Part shown: positions 27,999 through 35,890 of the stretch, piece by piece
Numbering within the stretch: position 1 is the first letter of the stretch
Layout of the letters: each line of letters begins with the position of its first letter
Source of the DNA: CAWDMC01 sp963803295
Lineage (GTDB): Bacteria; Acidobacteriota; Terriglobia; UBA7540
NCBI GenBank assembly: GCA_963803295.1
Contig: CAWDMC010000010.1
Location: forward strand, 186,001-250,000
DNA: 64,000 nucleotides
Direction: 5' to 3'
Translations under genes and position numbers: made by a program
Notes under the pieces: generated by a model
Seen by the model: the letters and a program-made list of their open reading frames with translations, nothing else
Database searches by the model: none
Told to the model about the DNA's origin: nothing

Positions 27999-28547
27999 AT
28001 GCCCCATGTCAATTACGAGTTCAAAGCAGTTGCCAAGGATCATCGCCCTCTCCGAGCCATCCTGAAGAAGCTCAAAGCTCGTTCTCCCGGGATCGACCAC
28101 CAGATTGATACCTACTTCCGCATCCCGGAGGGCCGTCTCAAGATCCGCCAGGGAAATATCGAAAACTCCCTCATCTTCTACCGCCGCACCAACACCGCTC
28201 GCGCCCGCCAATCGCGAATCCGCATGATCGCCATGTCTCCTCAAGAAGCGAAGACGGTGAAAGATATCCTCTCGGCGGCGCTCGGCGTTCGCGCCGTGGT
28301 GGACAAGAAGCGCGAGATCTACTTCGTGGGCAATGTAAAAATCCACCTGGACCGGGTTCGAGGTCTTGGCAAGTTCATCGAAGTGGAAGCGATCAATGAT
28401 CTGCAGATCGGCGGCCGACGGGTCAAGACCAGGCCAGCTCGAATCCGCGAGGAGGCGCTCGAGTTCCAGCGGCTGTTTGGAATTGAGAACTCTGACATCA
28501 TGGCGGAATCATACTCGGACATGGTCCTGCGGGACAAGCGACCCTGA
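27999..28547 (+). CDS. CYTH-domain protein (class IV adenylate cyclase/ThTPase-like)
   Basis: A 182-residue CYTH/triphosphate-tunnel protein. The entry motif is NYEFKA near residues 5-10 rather than the standard ExExK, with DTYFRIPEGRLKIRQG and LIFYRR strands, a central KKREIYFVGNVKIHLDRV, and FIEVEA following. Family members hydrolyse or cyclise triphosphate-containing substrates in the cytoplasm. The substrate here cannot be predicted. It is 17 bases after the deacetylase gene, probably in the same transcript. Confidence 0.83.
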   Translation: MPHVNYEFKAVAKDHRPLRAILKKLKARSPGIDHQIDTYFRIPEGRLKIRQGNIENSLIFYRRTNTARARQSRIRMIAMSPQEAKTVKDILSAALGVRAVVDKKREIYFVGNVKIHLDRVRGLGKFIEVEAINDLQIGGRRVKTRPARIREEALEFQRLFGIENSDIMAESYSDMVLRDKRP

Positions 28548-28670
28548 CGAATAGGCTTCATCCTCTGTAGCGCTGTTATGTGAGTGGCCCTTGAGCTTGT
28601 CTTTGGCGTCACATTTCCCCCGCCTGCATCGTTTAAGAGTCAGCAGGTGACATCGGCGGAGGGTGTTCTG

Positions 28671-29345
28671 ATGCTCGAAACCGCACATAGCCTCAAGGCG
28701 AGAAGCTTGGGCATGCTGGCCTGGAGGCCAAGAATATCACAAGCAACGAAACTGGAAGAAGGAGCCGCAGGTCACGTCGTGCCGGAGCAGAGCCATCGCG
28801 GGCGAGACACCCGATCCCCTCAAACCTGGTCGGAGGCGGCGTTCCGGGAACTCTATCTCGAGGACTACCAACGCGTGGTAGGAGTACTACTGCGGCTCGT
28901 CGGAGGCCACGCCGAAGCTGAGGAACTAGCCAACGAGGTCTTTTGGAAACTGTACCGGCAGCGGTTATTGCCCGATCCAGGGGGTAACGTCGGCGGCTGG
29001 CTGTACCGGACCGCGACCAACCTCGGCATCGACGCCGTGCGGTCGGCGGCGCGGCGGCGCCAGTACGAAGGAGAAGCTGGGCGAATGCAATTGGAAGCCG
29101 GTGGGACGGCCGGTCCCCTCGATGAGGTATTACGGGCAGAGAAGTGCGACAGAGTGCGTGCCGTGCTCGCCCGGCTGCGGCCCGCGCAGGCTCAAATCCT
29201 CACCTTGCGTCATGGCGGCTTCTCCTACAAGGAACTGGCGGAAATATTAGGTGTTGCCGGAGGCTCAGTGGGAACCATGCTGACTCGCGCCGAAGCCGAA
29301 TTCGCACGCCGTTACCTTGAGTTCTACGGGGAGGAGGGTTTATGA
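28671..29345 (+). CDS. ECF-type sigma factor
   Basis: A sigma-70 family extracytoplasmic-function regulator of about 224 residues. Region 2 is seen in FRELYLEDYQRVVGVLLRL and AEELANEVFWKLYRQ, and region 4 in LRPAQAQILTLRHGGFSYK followed by an HTH. The ATG at 28671 has GGAGGG eight bases upstream, so it is preferred to a GTG at 28584. The downstream anti-sigma gene overlaps it by four bases (ATGA), the usual coupled arrangement. The activating signal is unknown. Confidence 0.88.
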   Translation: MLETAHSLKARSLGMLAWRPRISQATKLEEGAAGHVVPEQSHRGRDTRSPQTWSEAAFRELYLEDYQRVVGVLLRLVGGHAEAEELANEVFWKLYRQRLLPDPGGNVGGWLYRTATNLGIDAVRSAARRRQYEGEAGRMQLEAGGTAGPLDEVLRAEKCDRVRAVLARLRPAQAQILTLRHGGFSYKELAEILGVAGGSVGTMLTRAEAEFARRYLEFYGEEGL

Positions 29346-30568
29346 ACTGCCCTAGTGATGGGGACCTGCGGGCTCAAATCGATGATGAACTCAGCTCTGC
29401 GGAAGCGGAAGCGGTAGAGCTCCACTTGGAGTCCTGCCCGGAGTGCCGGCGCCGCCTGGCCGCGATCGCCGATCGGGCGAAGGCGACAAGTATAGCCTTC
29501 GCCGCGCTCGTATCGCGGTCCGATGGATCCGAAGACACTGCTGGGGAACTTCCCCGGGCAGCGTGGGCTCGCTTCGCAGCCCGAGTGGGAGAGGAACGTC
29601 GAATGGAGCAGGCGTCGACGGGATTCTTGGCCCGGGTCTTTGGTCCGGGACAGCGCCTCATATGGGCGGGCGCCGGCTTTGCCGTCGTGCTTGTAGCCGT
29701 GATCAGCATGGCGCCCGCGCGGACGTGGGCTCAACGGCTCCTGGCGTTGTTGCGGGTACAGAGGATTGCGGTGCTGCCGCTCGATCCCGATATCGTAAGC
29801 GGTCACAACGCGAACCTGCAAGCCGGCAAGCTGATCGCCCAGGTACTTTCAGACAACGTGGTGGTTACCACGTCGCCCGGGAAGCCGGCTCCGGCAGAGA
29901 ACGCTGATGCCGCCAGTCAGCTCGCAGGCTTCCGCGTACGCACGTTGACTGGCCGGCGTGATATGCCTCGAATCACAGTGAACGGAGAGCAGGCCTTCCA
30001 TATGACTCTGAATCGGGATCGTCTGCAGAGCGTTCTCAATGAGGCGGGGCGCTCCGACGTCCAACTTCCAACCTCAATTGATGGTGCTGAGATTGCAGTT
30101 CGTGTCCCCAAAACAGCGGTCGTCGTGTATGGCAATTGCCCTAAGGGCGCGAACCCATCAGGCGTTGGTGGCGACAACGGGAGTAACCAGAACACCGCCG
30201 ATTGCGCGGCTCTGTTCGAGGCCCCCAGCCCAACTGTCAGCGTTCCCCCTGATCTCAACGTATCCCAAATTGCCGAGGCAGGGCTGGAACTGGCGGGCAT
30301 GAGCCACGCCGAGGCCCACGCCTTCTGCCAGACTGTGGACTGGACCTCGACCATGGTGATTCCGGTGCCGCGCACGGGCAATTCCTTCGCGAAAGTCAGT
30401 GTGGACGGCGTTCAAGGCACGCTGATCAACATGCCGCCGGGAGTGTCGGCGCTACGACCGAAGCCGGGATATACTCTCATCTGGATCAAGGACGACATCA
30501 TCTACTCTTTGGCCGGCTTGGGCAATCCGTCGGAAGCGGTGCCTCTGGCCGGAACCCTGAACTATTGA
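29342..30568 (+). CDS. Zinc-finger anti-sigma factor with large extracytoplasmic domain
   Basis: A 408-residue partner for the upstream ECF sigma. The N-terminal zinc-binding anti-sigma motif is present (HLESCPECRRRL, about 28-39). A membrane helix follows at about 100-122 (WAGAGFAVVLVAVISMA), then roughly 285 residues predicted outside the membrane. The outer part contains two repeated-looking segments but no domain I recognise. It presumably holds the sigma factor at the membrane until a signal releases it. Translation is coupled by a four-base overlap. Confidence 0.85.
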   Translation: MNCPSDGDLRAQIDDELSSAEAEAVELHLESCPECRRRLAAIADRAKATSIAFAALVSRSDGSEDTAGELPRAAWARFAARVGEERRMEQASTGFLARVFGPGQRLIWAGAGFAVVLVAVISMAPARTWAQRLLALLRVQRIAVLPLDPDIVSGHNANLQAGKLIAQVLSDNVVVTTSPGKPAPAENADAASQLAGFRVRTLTGRRDMPRITVNGEQAFHMTLNRDRLQSVLNEAGRSDVQLPTSIDGAEIAVRVPKTAVVVYGNCPKGANPSGVGGDNGSNQNTADCAALFEAPSPTVSVPPDLNVSQIAEAGLELAGMSHAEAHAFCQTVDWTSTMVIPVPRTGNSFAKVSVDGVQGTLINMPPGVSALRPKPGYTLIWIKDDIIYSLAGLGNPSEAVPLAGTLNY

Positions 30569-30616
30569 GCATTACAAATCACAGTGACGCTCAACCCAGG
30601 GCAGGCTCTCGGCGCC

Positions 30617-30647
30617 CGAAAACGCCGGTGGGGACACCGGCGCTACA
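30617..30647 (-). repeat. 31-bp palindromic intergenic repeat, copy 1
   Basis: Contains CGCCGGTGGGGACACCGGCG, a strong hairpin, and is the exact reverse complement of 61945-61975 over 31 bases. It lies between the anti-sigma gene and the ABC transporter. It is likely a dispersed REP-type element of this genome. Confidence 0.85.
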
Positions 30648-30713
30648 GTAAGGCCGTGACTATGACTTGTAAACCTCAATGAGCGCAGTGATCCCCGAAA
30701 GCGAAGGTCTCGC

Positions 30714-31634
30714 CTGACCGAACATCTCGCCATCGAGACTTATGGCCTGCGCAAAGTTTTCGGCAACAAAGTGGCTGTCCGAGACCTCACTCTCGAAGTT
30801 CACCAGGGTGAGGTCTTTGGATTTCTGGGACCGAACGGAGCAGGCAAGAGCACCTCGATCAAGATGCTGCTGGGATTGGTGAAGCCCGCGGGCGGCGAAG
30901 CCAAAGTCCTGGGTGCTCCAGCAGGCAACATTCCGACCCGCCGCCGGATTGGATTCCTGCCGGAGCACTTCCGCTTCTACGACTGGCTCGCTCCCGAAGA
31001 ACTGCTGCGCCTGCACGGCCGTCTGCATAGCCTTCCGGCGAGCCTGCTACGCCAACGCGTTCCTGAGTTACTTGACCTTGTCGGGCTCGCTCCCCATCGT
31101 GGCAAGCGCCTTCGGGAGTTCTCCAAAGGCATGTTGCAGCGCATCGGTCTCGCACAGGCCTTGATTAACCAGCCCGACCTGATCTTTCTCGACGAGCCCA
31201 CCTCTGGCCTCGATCCTCTGGGCCGGCGACTGGTTCGCGACATCATACGCTCGGAGCGCGATCGTGGCGCTACCGTGTTTCTGAATTCCCACCTGCTCGG
31301 CGAGGTGGAAGTCACGTGCGATCGCGTGGCTTTCATCAAAGGCGGCGAGGTCCTCGAAACGCGGCTAGTGAATGATGCCCACGAAGAACAGGTCAGCGTC
31401 AGCATGGTTGCACGTAAGCTTTCCTCCGAAGCTCTGACCGGACTCCGCCGCTGGACCGCCGACATCCGGCAGTCGGGGGATCGGATATCATTCAGCGTGT
31501 CCTCCAATGATGCCCTCCCCGACATCCTGCGGCACCTGGTCGCGTCGGGCGCCGACGTGTACGAAGTTACGCCGCAGCGCTTGTCCCTCGAGGAGACGTT
31601 CATGCGCGTTATCGGTGAGGACGGGGGACTTTGA
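30714..31634 (+). CDS. ABC transporter ATP-binding protein (ABC-2 exporter type)
   Basis: The cytoplasmic ATPase of an exporter, with Walker A (GPNGAGKST), signature region (LREFSKGMLQRIGLAQAL), Walker B (LIFLDEPTSGLDP) and switch His (LNSHLLGEVE). The GTG at 30771 would drop the first beta-strand; the in-frame family-like N-terminus (TEHLAIETYGLRKVFGNK) extends upstream to about 30714, where the codon is CTG. So the true start is probably there, at an unusual codon. The stop overlaps the permease ATG by one base. Confidence 0.88.
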   Translation: MTEHLAIETYGLRKVFGNKVAVRDLTLEVHQGEVFGFLGPNGAGKSTSIKMLLGLVKPAGGEAKVLGAPAGNIPTRRRIGFLPEHFRFYDWLAPEELLRLHGRLHSLPASLLRQRVPELLDLVGLAPHRGKRLREFSKGMLQRIGLAQALINQPDLIFLDEPTSGLDPLGRRLVRDIIRSERDRGATVFLNSHLLGEVEVTCDRVAFIKGGEVLETRLVNDAHEEQVSVSMVARKLSSEALTGLRRWTADIRQSGDRISFSVSSNDALPDILRHLVASGADVYEVTPQRLSLEETFMRVIGEDGGL

Positions 31635-32476
31635 TGGGCGCCTGGATCATGGCTTGCGTCACTTTCCGCGAGGCGGCTCGGAAGCGGGTGTTGTGGATGG
31701 CGCTGGCCGCCGGAGCGGCCTTTCTTGCCCTGTACGGCACGGGAGTCTATTTTCAGCTGAAGGACTTCGTCCACAAGGCGCCGGCGCCAATTGTGCGCCA
31801 GGGCTTGAGCGTGATGATGATGCTGGGTCTTTACGCGGTGGACATGCTCACGGTGGTAATGACCGTGCTTACCTCCGTCGATGCCATTTCGGGCGAGATT
31901 GCCTCGGGCACCATTCAAGCTGTGGCCACCAAGCCGATCCGCCGCTGGGAAGTGCTGATGGGAAAATGGGCGGGTCTCGCCGGCATGCTTTCCGTCTACG
32001 TAGTGCTGATGCTGGGTGGCGTGATCACGATCACATATGGGCTCAGCTCACGATATTTTTCTGGGGTTCTACCTCATCACCTGGCGCGCGGACTCGCCCT
32101 GGTGTGGCTCGAAAGCCTGCTTCTGCTTAGCGTCACATTTCTCTGCGGCGTCTCCTTCTCGACGCTTACCAACGGGGTAATCGTGTTGGGCCTGCATGGG
32201 ATCGCCTTCGTGGGCGGCTGGATTGAACAGGCTGGAACGCTGGCGCATGCACCGCGAGCGGTCATGGTGGGCATTGTGGCCAGTGTGGTGATGCCAAGCG
32301 AGGCGCTGTGGCGGCGCGCGGCCTTTGAGATGCAGTCGCCGCTGGTAGGATCGTTAAACTTTGGTCCCTTCAGCGGCGCCTCGGTTCCAAGCCCTGCGAT
32401 GGTGGGATACGCCGTTGCCTATCTCATCGTCGCTCTGGCACTCGCGGTACGAAAGTTCGGCATGCGAGACCTTTGA
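31634..32476 (+). CDS. ABC-2 type membrane permease
   Basis: A 280-residue permease with about six hydrophobic segments and the typical ABC-2 pattern (DAISGEIASGTIQAVATKPI, RRWEVLMGKWAG after TM2). Together with the ATPase it should form a homodimeric exporter of the NosY/gliding type; the substrate is unknown. Its ATG overlaps the ATPase stop (TGATG). The operon converges on cobS. Confidence 0.87.
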   Translation: MGAWIMACVTFREAARKRVLWMALAAGAAFLALYGTGVYFQLKDFVHKAPAPIVRQGLSVMMMLGLYAVDMLTVVMTVLTSVDAISGEIASGTIQAVATKPIRRWEVLMGKWAGLAGMLSVYVVLMLGGVITITYGLSSRYFSGVLPHHLARGLALVWLESLLLLSVTFLCGVSFSTLTNGVIVLGLHGIAFVGGWIEQAGTLAHAPRAVMVGIVASVVMPSEALWRRAAFEMQSPLVGSLNFGPFSGASVPSPAMVGYAVAYLIVALALAVRKFGMRDL

Positions 32477-32578
32477 GCTCAATTCTGTAGTGGCGCTTTC
32501 CCCAGCCCCGAAATCGCTGGTGCGGATACCTGCGCTCCAGCCGCCCGCCTGGACACGTCAGGATTCCCAGTTGGCACC

Positions 32579-33301
32579 TCACTTCATGGACAGGGCGGCA
32601 ATAAACACAACGCTTTCATAAATCTGCTCATTGGCTCCGAGCGTATCTCCCGTTATGCCGCCGATCCTGCGAAGGCAGATACGCCCAAGAAGGGCGCTGA
32701 CTGCGGTCACCGCCACCCAGCACACGACGCCATGCCACCTCGCTACCAGAATTGCAGTGCAGGCAGCAAGCACGCTCGCCCAAACCAGTTCGACAGTTCC
32801 GACGTGACAGGAAACAGCTTCCGACGGGCGTGCATAAGGAAAGAGCCTGGAGAGCAACACCATTGACCAGCGTCCCAACACCGGTGCCAGCACCAGATAC
32901 GGGAGTTCCGCGTGACAGGCGATCAGCCCGGCAATAGCGGTGACCTTCAACGCTACGAGCAATATGAGCGCCGCCGCCCCGTAACTGCCGATCGCGTGAT
33001 CGCGCATAATCCGCAAAACATCTTCGCGCGTCCTGCCTCCACCGAATCCATCCGTCATGTCAGCCAAGCCGTCTAAGTGCAGCGCGCCGGTCAGCAGGGC
33101 ATCGGCTGTCACGATCAGCACCGCCACGACGGAGGCCGGAAAACGAGCCGCCAGAATGAAAGCCATCGCCCCGTAAGCGGCGCCGAGCAGCAAGCCCACT
33201 AGCGGAAACCAACGCGCCGCTTTGCCGACATCGCCGGCACCGAAAGCTGATGAGATCGGTATACGCGTACAGAATGCGACCGAGGCAAGCAAAGACCTCA
33301 T
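32579..33301 (-). CDS. cobS: Adenosylcobinamide-GDP ribazoletransferase (cobalamin synthase)
   Basis: Membrane enzyme joining adenosylcobinamide-GDP and alpha-ribazole in the last step of B12 assembly. It is 240 residues with several membrane helices. The family signature ALHLDGLADMTDGFGGG is present, with GDTLGANEQ near the C-terminus. It appears intact. It overlaps the end of cobT by four bases (ATGA) and is the last gene of the riboswitch-controlled B12 operon. Confidence 0.93.
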   Translation of the reverse strand: MRSLLASVAFCTRIPISSAFGAGDVGKAARWFPLVGLLLGAAYGAMAFILAARFPASVVAVLIVTADALLTGALHLDGLADMTDGFGGGRTREDVLRIMRDHAIGSYGAAALILLVALKVTAIAGLIACHAELPYLVLAPVLGRWSMVLLSRLFPYARPSEAVSCHVGTVELVWASVLAACTAILVARWHGVVCWVAVTAVSALLGRICLRRIGGITGDTLGANEQIYESVVFIAALSMK

Positions 33302-34006
33302 GTGAGTGCTCCCGCGGCCGAGACCCCTGCAGAAGCAAAAGTCGCTATAATGGTGAACGCCGCCACCGCGGCTTGAACCACCTTCATGGCCACCGCTACG
33401 CCAGTGCCCTCACCAAGTCTCATGTCGAGCTCGAGTAAAGGCCGGGCTCCGATCAAGGCTAAGTAGAGGCTTGTGACCAGGTTCCGATGAGGCATGCGCG
33501 GCAATGAGGTAGCTCTTGACGTTAGGCTCGATCTGCACGGCCAGAGCCCCTGCCGAGGTCGCGATGAAACCGTCCGTGAGTGCGGGCTTTCGGCCGGCGG
33601 CGGAACCCAAACAGAAACCAGTCATGGCCGCGATTTCGAGTCCGCCCAAACGCGTGAGTATATCCAGCGGTTTCGAAAGCTTTCCGGCATGGCATGCGAG
33701 TGCACGCTCGATCGAAGAGATCTTCCTCTGCAGGCATTCCTCATCAGCGCCAGTACCACGTCCGACCACCTGGCGAACAGGGGAGCCGGTGAGAACGGCG
33801 GCAATCGCGGACGCTGGCGTCGTGTTGCCGATTCCCATCTCACCAAACCCGAGCAAATCGCATCCTGAGGCGACCGCGTCGTCGGCCATCTCAATCCCGA
33901 CGTGAATGGCGGCAAGGGCTTCATCCTGGGTCATGGCTGGTTCAAAACAAAAATTTCGTGTTCCTGGCGCAACGGGGCGATGAATTAATCCATCTGACGC
34001 TGGCAA
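33298..34006 (-). pseudogene. cobT: CobT (nicotinate-nucleotide:DMB phosphoribosyltransferase) remnant
   Basis: CobT activates 5,6-dimethylbenzimidazole for B12 synthesis and is normally about 350 residues. Here recognisable sequence starts at GLIHRPVAPGTRNF, which corresponds to roughly residue 130 in full enzymes; a stop codon lies just upstream, and no earlier CobT sequence is found in any frame before cobO. A further frameshift lies near 33450: the frame LIAAHASSEPGHKPLL is continued in another frame by ALIGARPLLELDMRLGEGTG. The gene is 5'-truncated and frameshifted. Confidence 0.87.
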
Positions 34007-34047
34007 AGATCATTCAAAGGCCTGACGACGAAGTGGCGTTCGTGCTG

Positions 34048-34623
34048 TCACCAGGCCCGAGACCATCCCCGGCCCGGCTGACCCTTGGGCCGCATGGAAG
34101 AATCCACACCGCCGCGGACCTCAACTAAACGCCCCAACAACCATAAGAGATCGGAGAGCCGATTCAAATAGGCCAGAACCAAGGTATTTCCGAGTTGTCC
34201 CGCCTCCAGAACTCGCATCGCCGAACGCTCGGCGCGGCGGCAAATAGTGCGGGCCACATCGATCGCCGCTGCATCCGGCAATTCTCCCGGCAACGACCAG
34301 TCAGCTACAATCCCAGGCACCGACTCAATTCGATGAACCTCCGATTCGAGACTGCCCACCATTTCCTGCGTGACCTCCGGACCCGACCCCTCGTCCTCTG
34401 GCGACCTCGCGATGGCTGAGTTGACCTTGAACAGTTCGCGCTGGAGTTGCTTTAATCGCTCACACACTTCCTTGTCGCTGCAGATGGAACGGGCAAACCC
34501 CATTTGGGAGATCAGTTCATCAACCGTGCCGTAGCACTCAACCCGCGGATCACATTTCGAGACGCGAGCGCCCCCGATGAGTCCAGTTTGGCCTCCATCA
34601 CCCTGTTTGGTTGCAATACTCAT
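34048..34623 (-). CDS. Cob(I)alamin adenosyltransferase, PduO type
   Basis: Transfers the adenosyl group from ATP to cob(I)alamin in the cytoplasm. About 191 residues with the PduO core: CDPRVECYGTVDELISQMGF, an ICRRAERSAM segment and LAYLNRLSDLLWLLGR near the C-terminus. The ATG at 34623 has a GGGAGGAG ribosome site and is preferred to the upstream 34647 start. It appears intact, and sits between the BtuC-like permease and the cobT remnant. Confidence 0.9.
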   Translation of the reverse strand: MSIATKQGDGGQTGLIGGARVSKCDPRVECYGTVDELISQMGFARSICSDKEVCERLKQLQRELFKVNSAIARSPEDEGSGPEVTQEMVGSLESEVHRIESVPGIVADWSLPGELPDAAAIDVARTICRRAERSAMRVLEAGQLGNTLVLAYLNRLSDLLWLLGRLVEVRGGVDSSMRPKGQPGRGWSRAW

Positions 34624-34714
34624 TTGCTCTCCTCCCGATTGCACCATACCGTCGTCGAAACATCGCGTGGCATTCCGTCGCTGTCCGATTGGTGCAGCTT
34701 ATTCTCCAAAGTGT

Positions 34715-35734
34715 TCAGAAGGCTGTGTAGCGTTGCCTTCGACGCAGCAACCACAAGAATGCCGGACCACCCAGCAGCGCGGTGACTGCGCCCACCGGTA
34801 GCTCAATACCACAAAGTGCCGTTCTGTCCAGGGTGTCCGCCCCGATCAGAAAACTCGCGCCCAATAAGAGCGACCCGGATAGAACGATGCGAAGGTCTTC
34901 GCCAAACAGCAGCCACACAGCATGTGGCACGATCAGACCAACAAAGCCGATGGTGCCGCCCACCGCGACCGTGACACCGATCATCACCGAACAGACCAGG
35001 TGTACCGCGATTTCGCACCGCTTCACGTTTACTCCGAGCGTCGCGGCAGTTTCCTCGTCCACAGCGACTAGGTGCAAATCGCGCGCGAGCGCGAGCATCG
35101 CGATCCATGACGGGACCAGCAAGAAGAGCATTTGTACAACGGTCCTGAACCCTACCACCTCCAGATTGCCCATCATCCGGCCAAGTATCTGATGCGCCTC
35201 ATTAGCATCCACGAAGTACTGTATGGTGAGCACCGCCGCCGCGGCAATCAGGTTAACCACGACTCCCGCCAGAAGCATGGACCCAGGCAGCAACAAGGGC
35301 CCGGTCCGGGCAATCCGGTGAACCAAGAGCACTGCAAGCATCGCACCACGGAACCCGGCGACAAAAACCAGGGGAACGCCTCGCACTCGCGCTCCCCGGC
35401 TAAGGGCGATGGCGATACTCGCGCCCACCGCGTCACCCCCGGACACGCCGAGAGTGAAGGGATCGGCCAGAGGATTACGAAAGGGTGCCTGCAGCGCCCC
35501 GCCCGTAGCCGCGAGCGAGGAGCCGATGATTGCAGCCATGACAACTCGCGGCAGCCGGAGGCGGAAGAAAAGTACCCGGACTACGGGATCAGAGCCAAGG
35601 GCGGCGAAATCAATCGTTCGACCTCCGGTACAGAGACCCGTGACCGCAGCAATCACGAGCAAGATGGTGAGAAGTATCACAGTCCGTCGCAAACGGACGA
35701 CAGCGGGCTGGGATTGACTTACGAGTCTCTTCAT
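34715..35734 (-). CDS. FecCD/BtuC-family ABC permease (probable cobamide uptake)
   Basis: A 339-residue inner-membrane permease with about ten helices. Family motifs are present: FFRLRLPRVVMAAIIGSSLA, GGALQAPFRNPLADPFTLG, GTIGFVGLIVPHAVWLL. The family moves iron-siderophores or B12; its place behind a cobalamin riboswitch argues for a cobamide. The gene is intact but its ATPase is reduced to a tail directly upstream, and no BtuF-type binding protein is found, so it probably cannot work as encoded. Its ATG overlaps the upstream stop by one base. Confidence 0.88.
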   Translation of the reverse strand: MKRLVSQSQPAVVRLRRTVILLTILLVIAAVTGLCTGGRTIDFAALGSDPVVRVLFFRLRLPRVVMAAIIGSSLAATGGALQAPFRNPLADPFTLGVSGGDAVGASIAIALSRGARVRGVPLVFVAGFRGAMLAVLLVHRIARTGPLLLPGSMLLAGVVVNLIAAAAVLTIQYFVDANEAHQILGRMMGNLEVVGFRTVVQMLFLLVPSWIAMLALARDLHLVAVDEETAATLGVNVKRCEIAVHLVCSVMIGVTVAVGGTIGFVGLIVPHAVWLLFGEDLRIVLSGSLLLGASFLIGADTLDRTALCGIELPVGAVTALLGGPAFLWLLRRRQRYTAF

Positions 35735-35890
35735 CAGTTCGACCAGATCAGGGTTCGTCCTTCGAGACGACGCGTACGGATATAAGGATCGTCGTAGACG
35801 GCGGCAAGAATCTCATCCGTGAGCACCTCACCCGGCGTGCCGTCAGCGATAACTTCGCCACAACGGAGAGCTCCGAAACACTCATAAAGT
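35734..35890 (-). pseudogene. C-terminal remnant of a BtuD/FhuC-type ABC ATPase
   Basis: Sequence reading GEVIADGTPGEVLTDEIL then AAVYDDPYIRT matches the C-terminal tail of BtuD/FhuC-type ATPases. Walker A, signature and Walker B are absent. The remnant is in frame with the preceding TonB-receptor fragment, so a deletion removed the end of the receptor gene and the front of the ATPase gene. The junction is near 35870. Confidence 0.78.
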
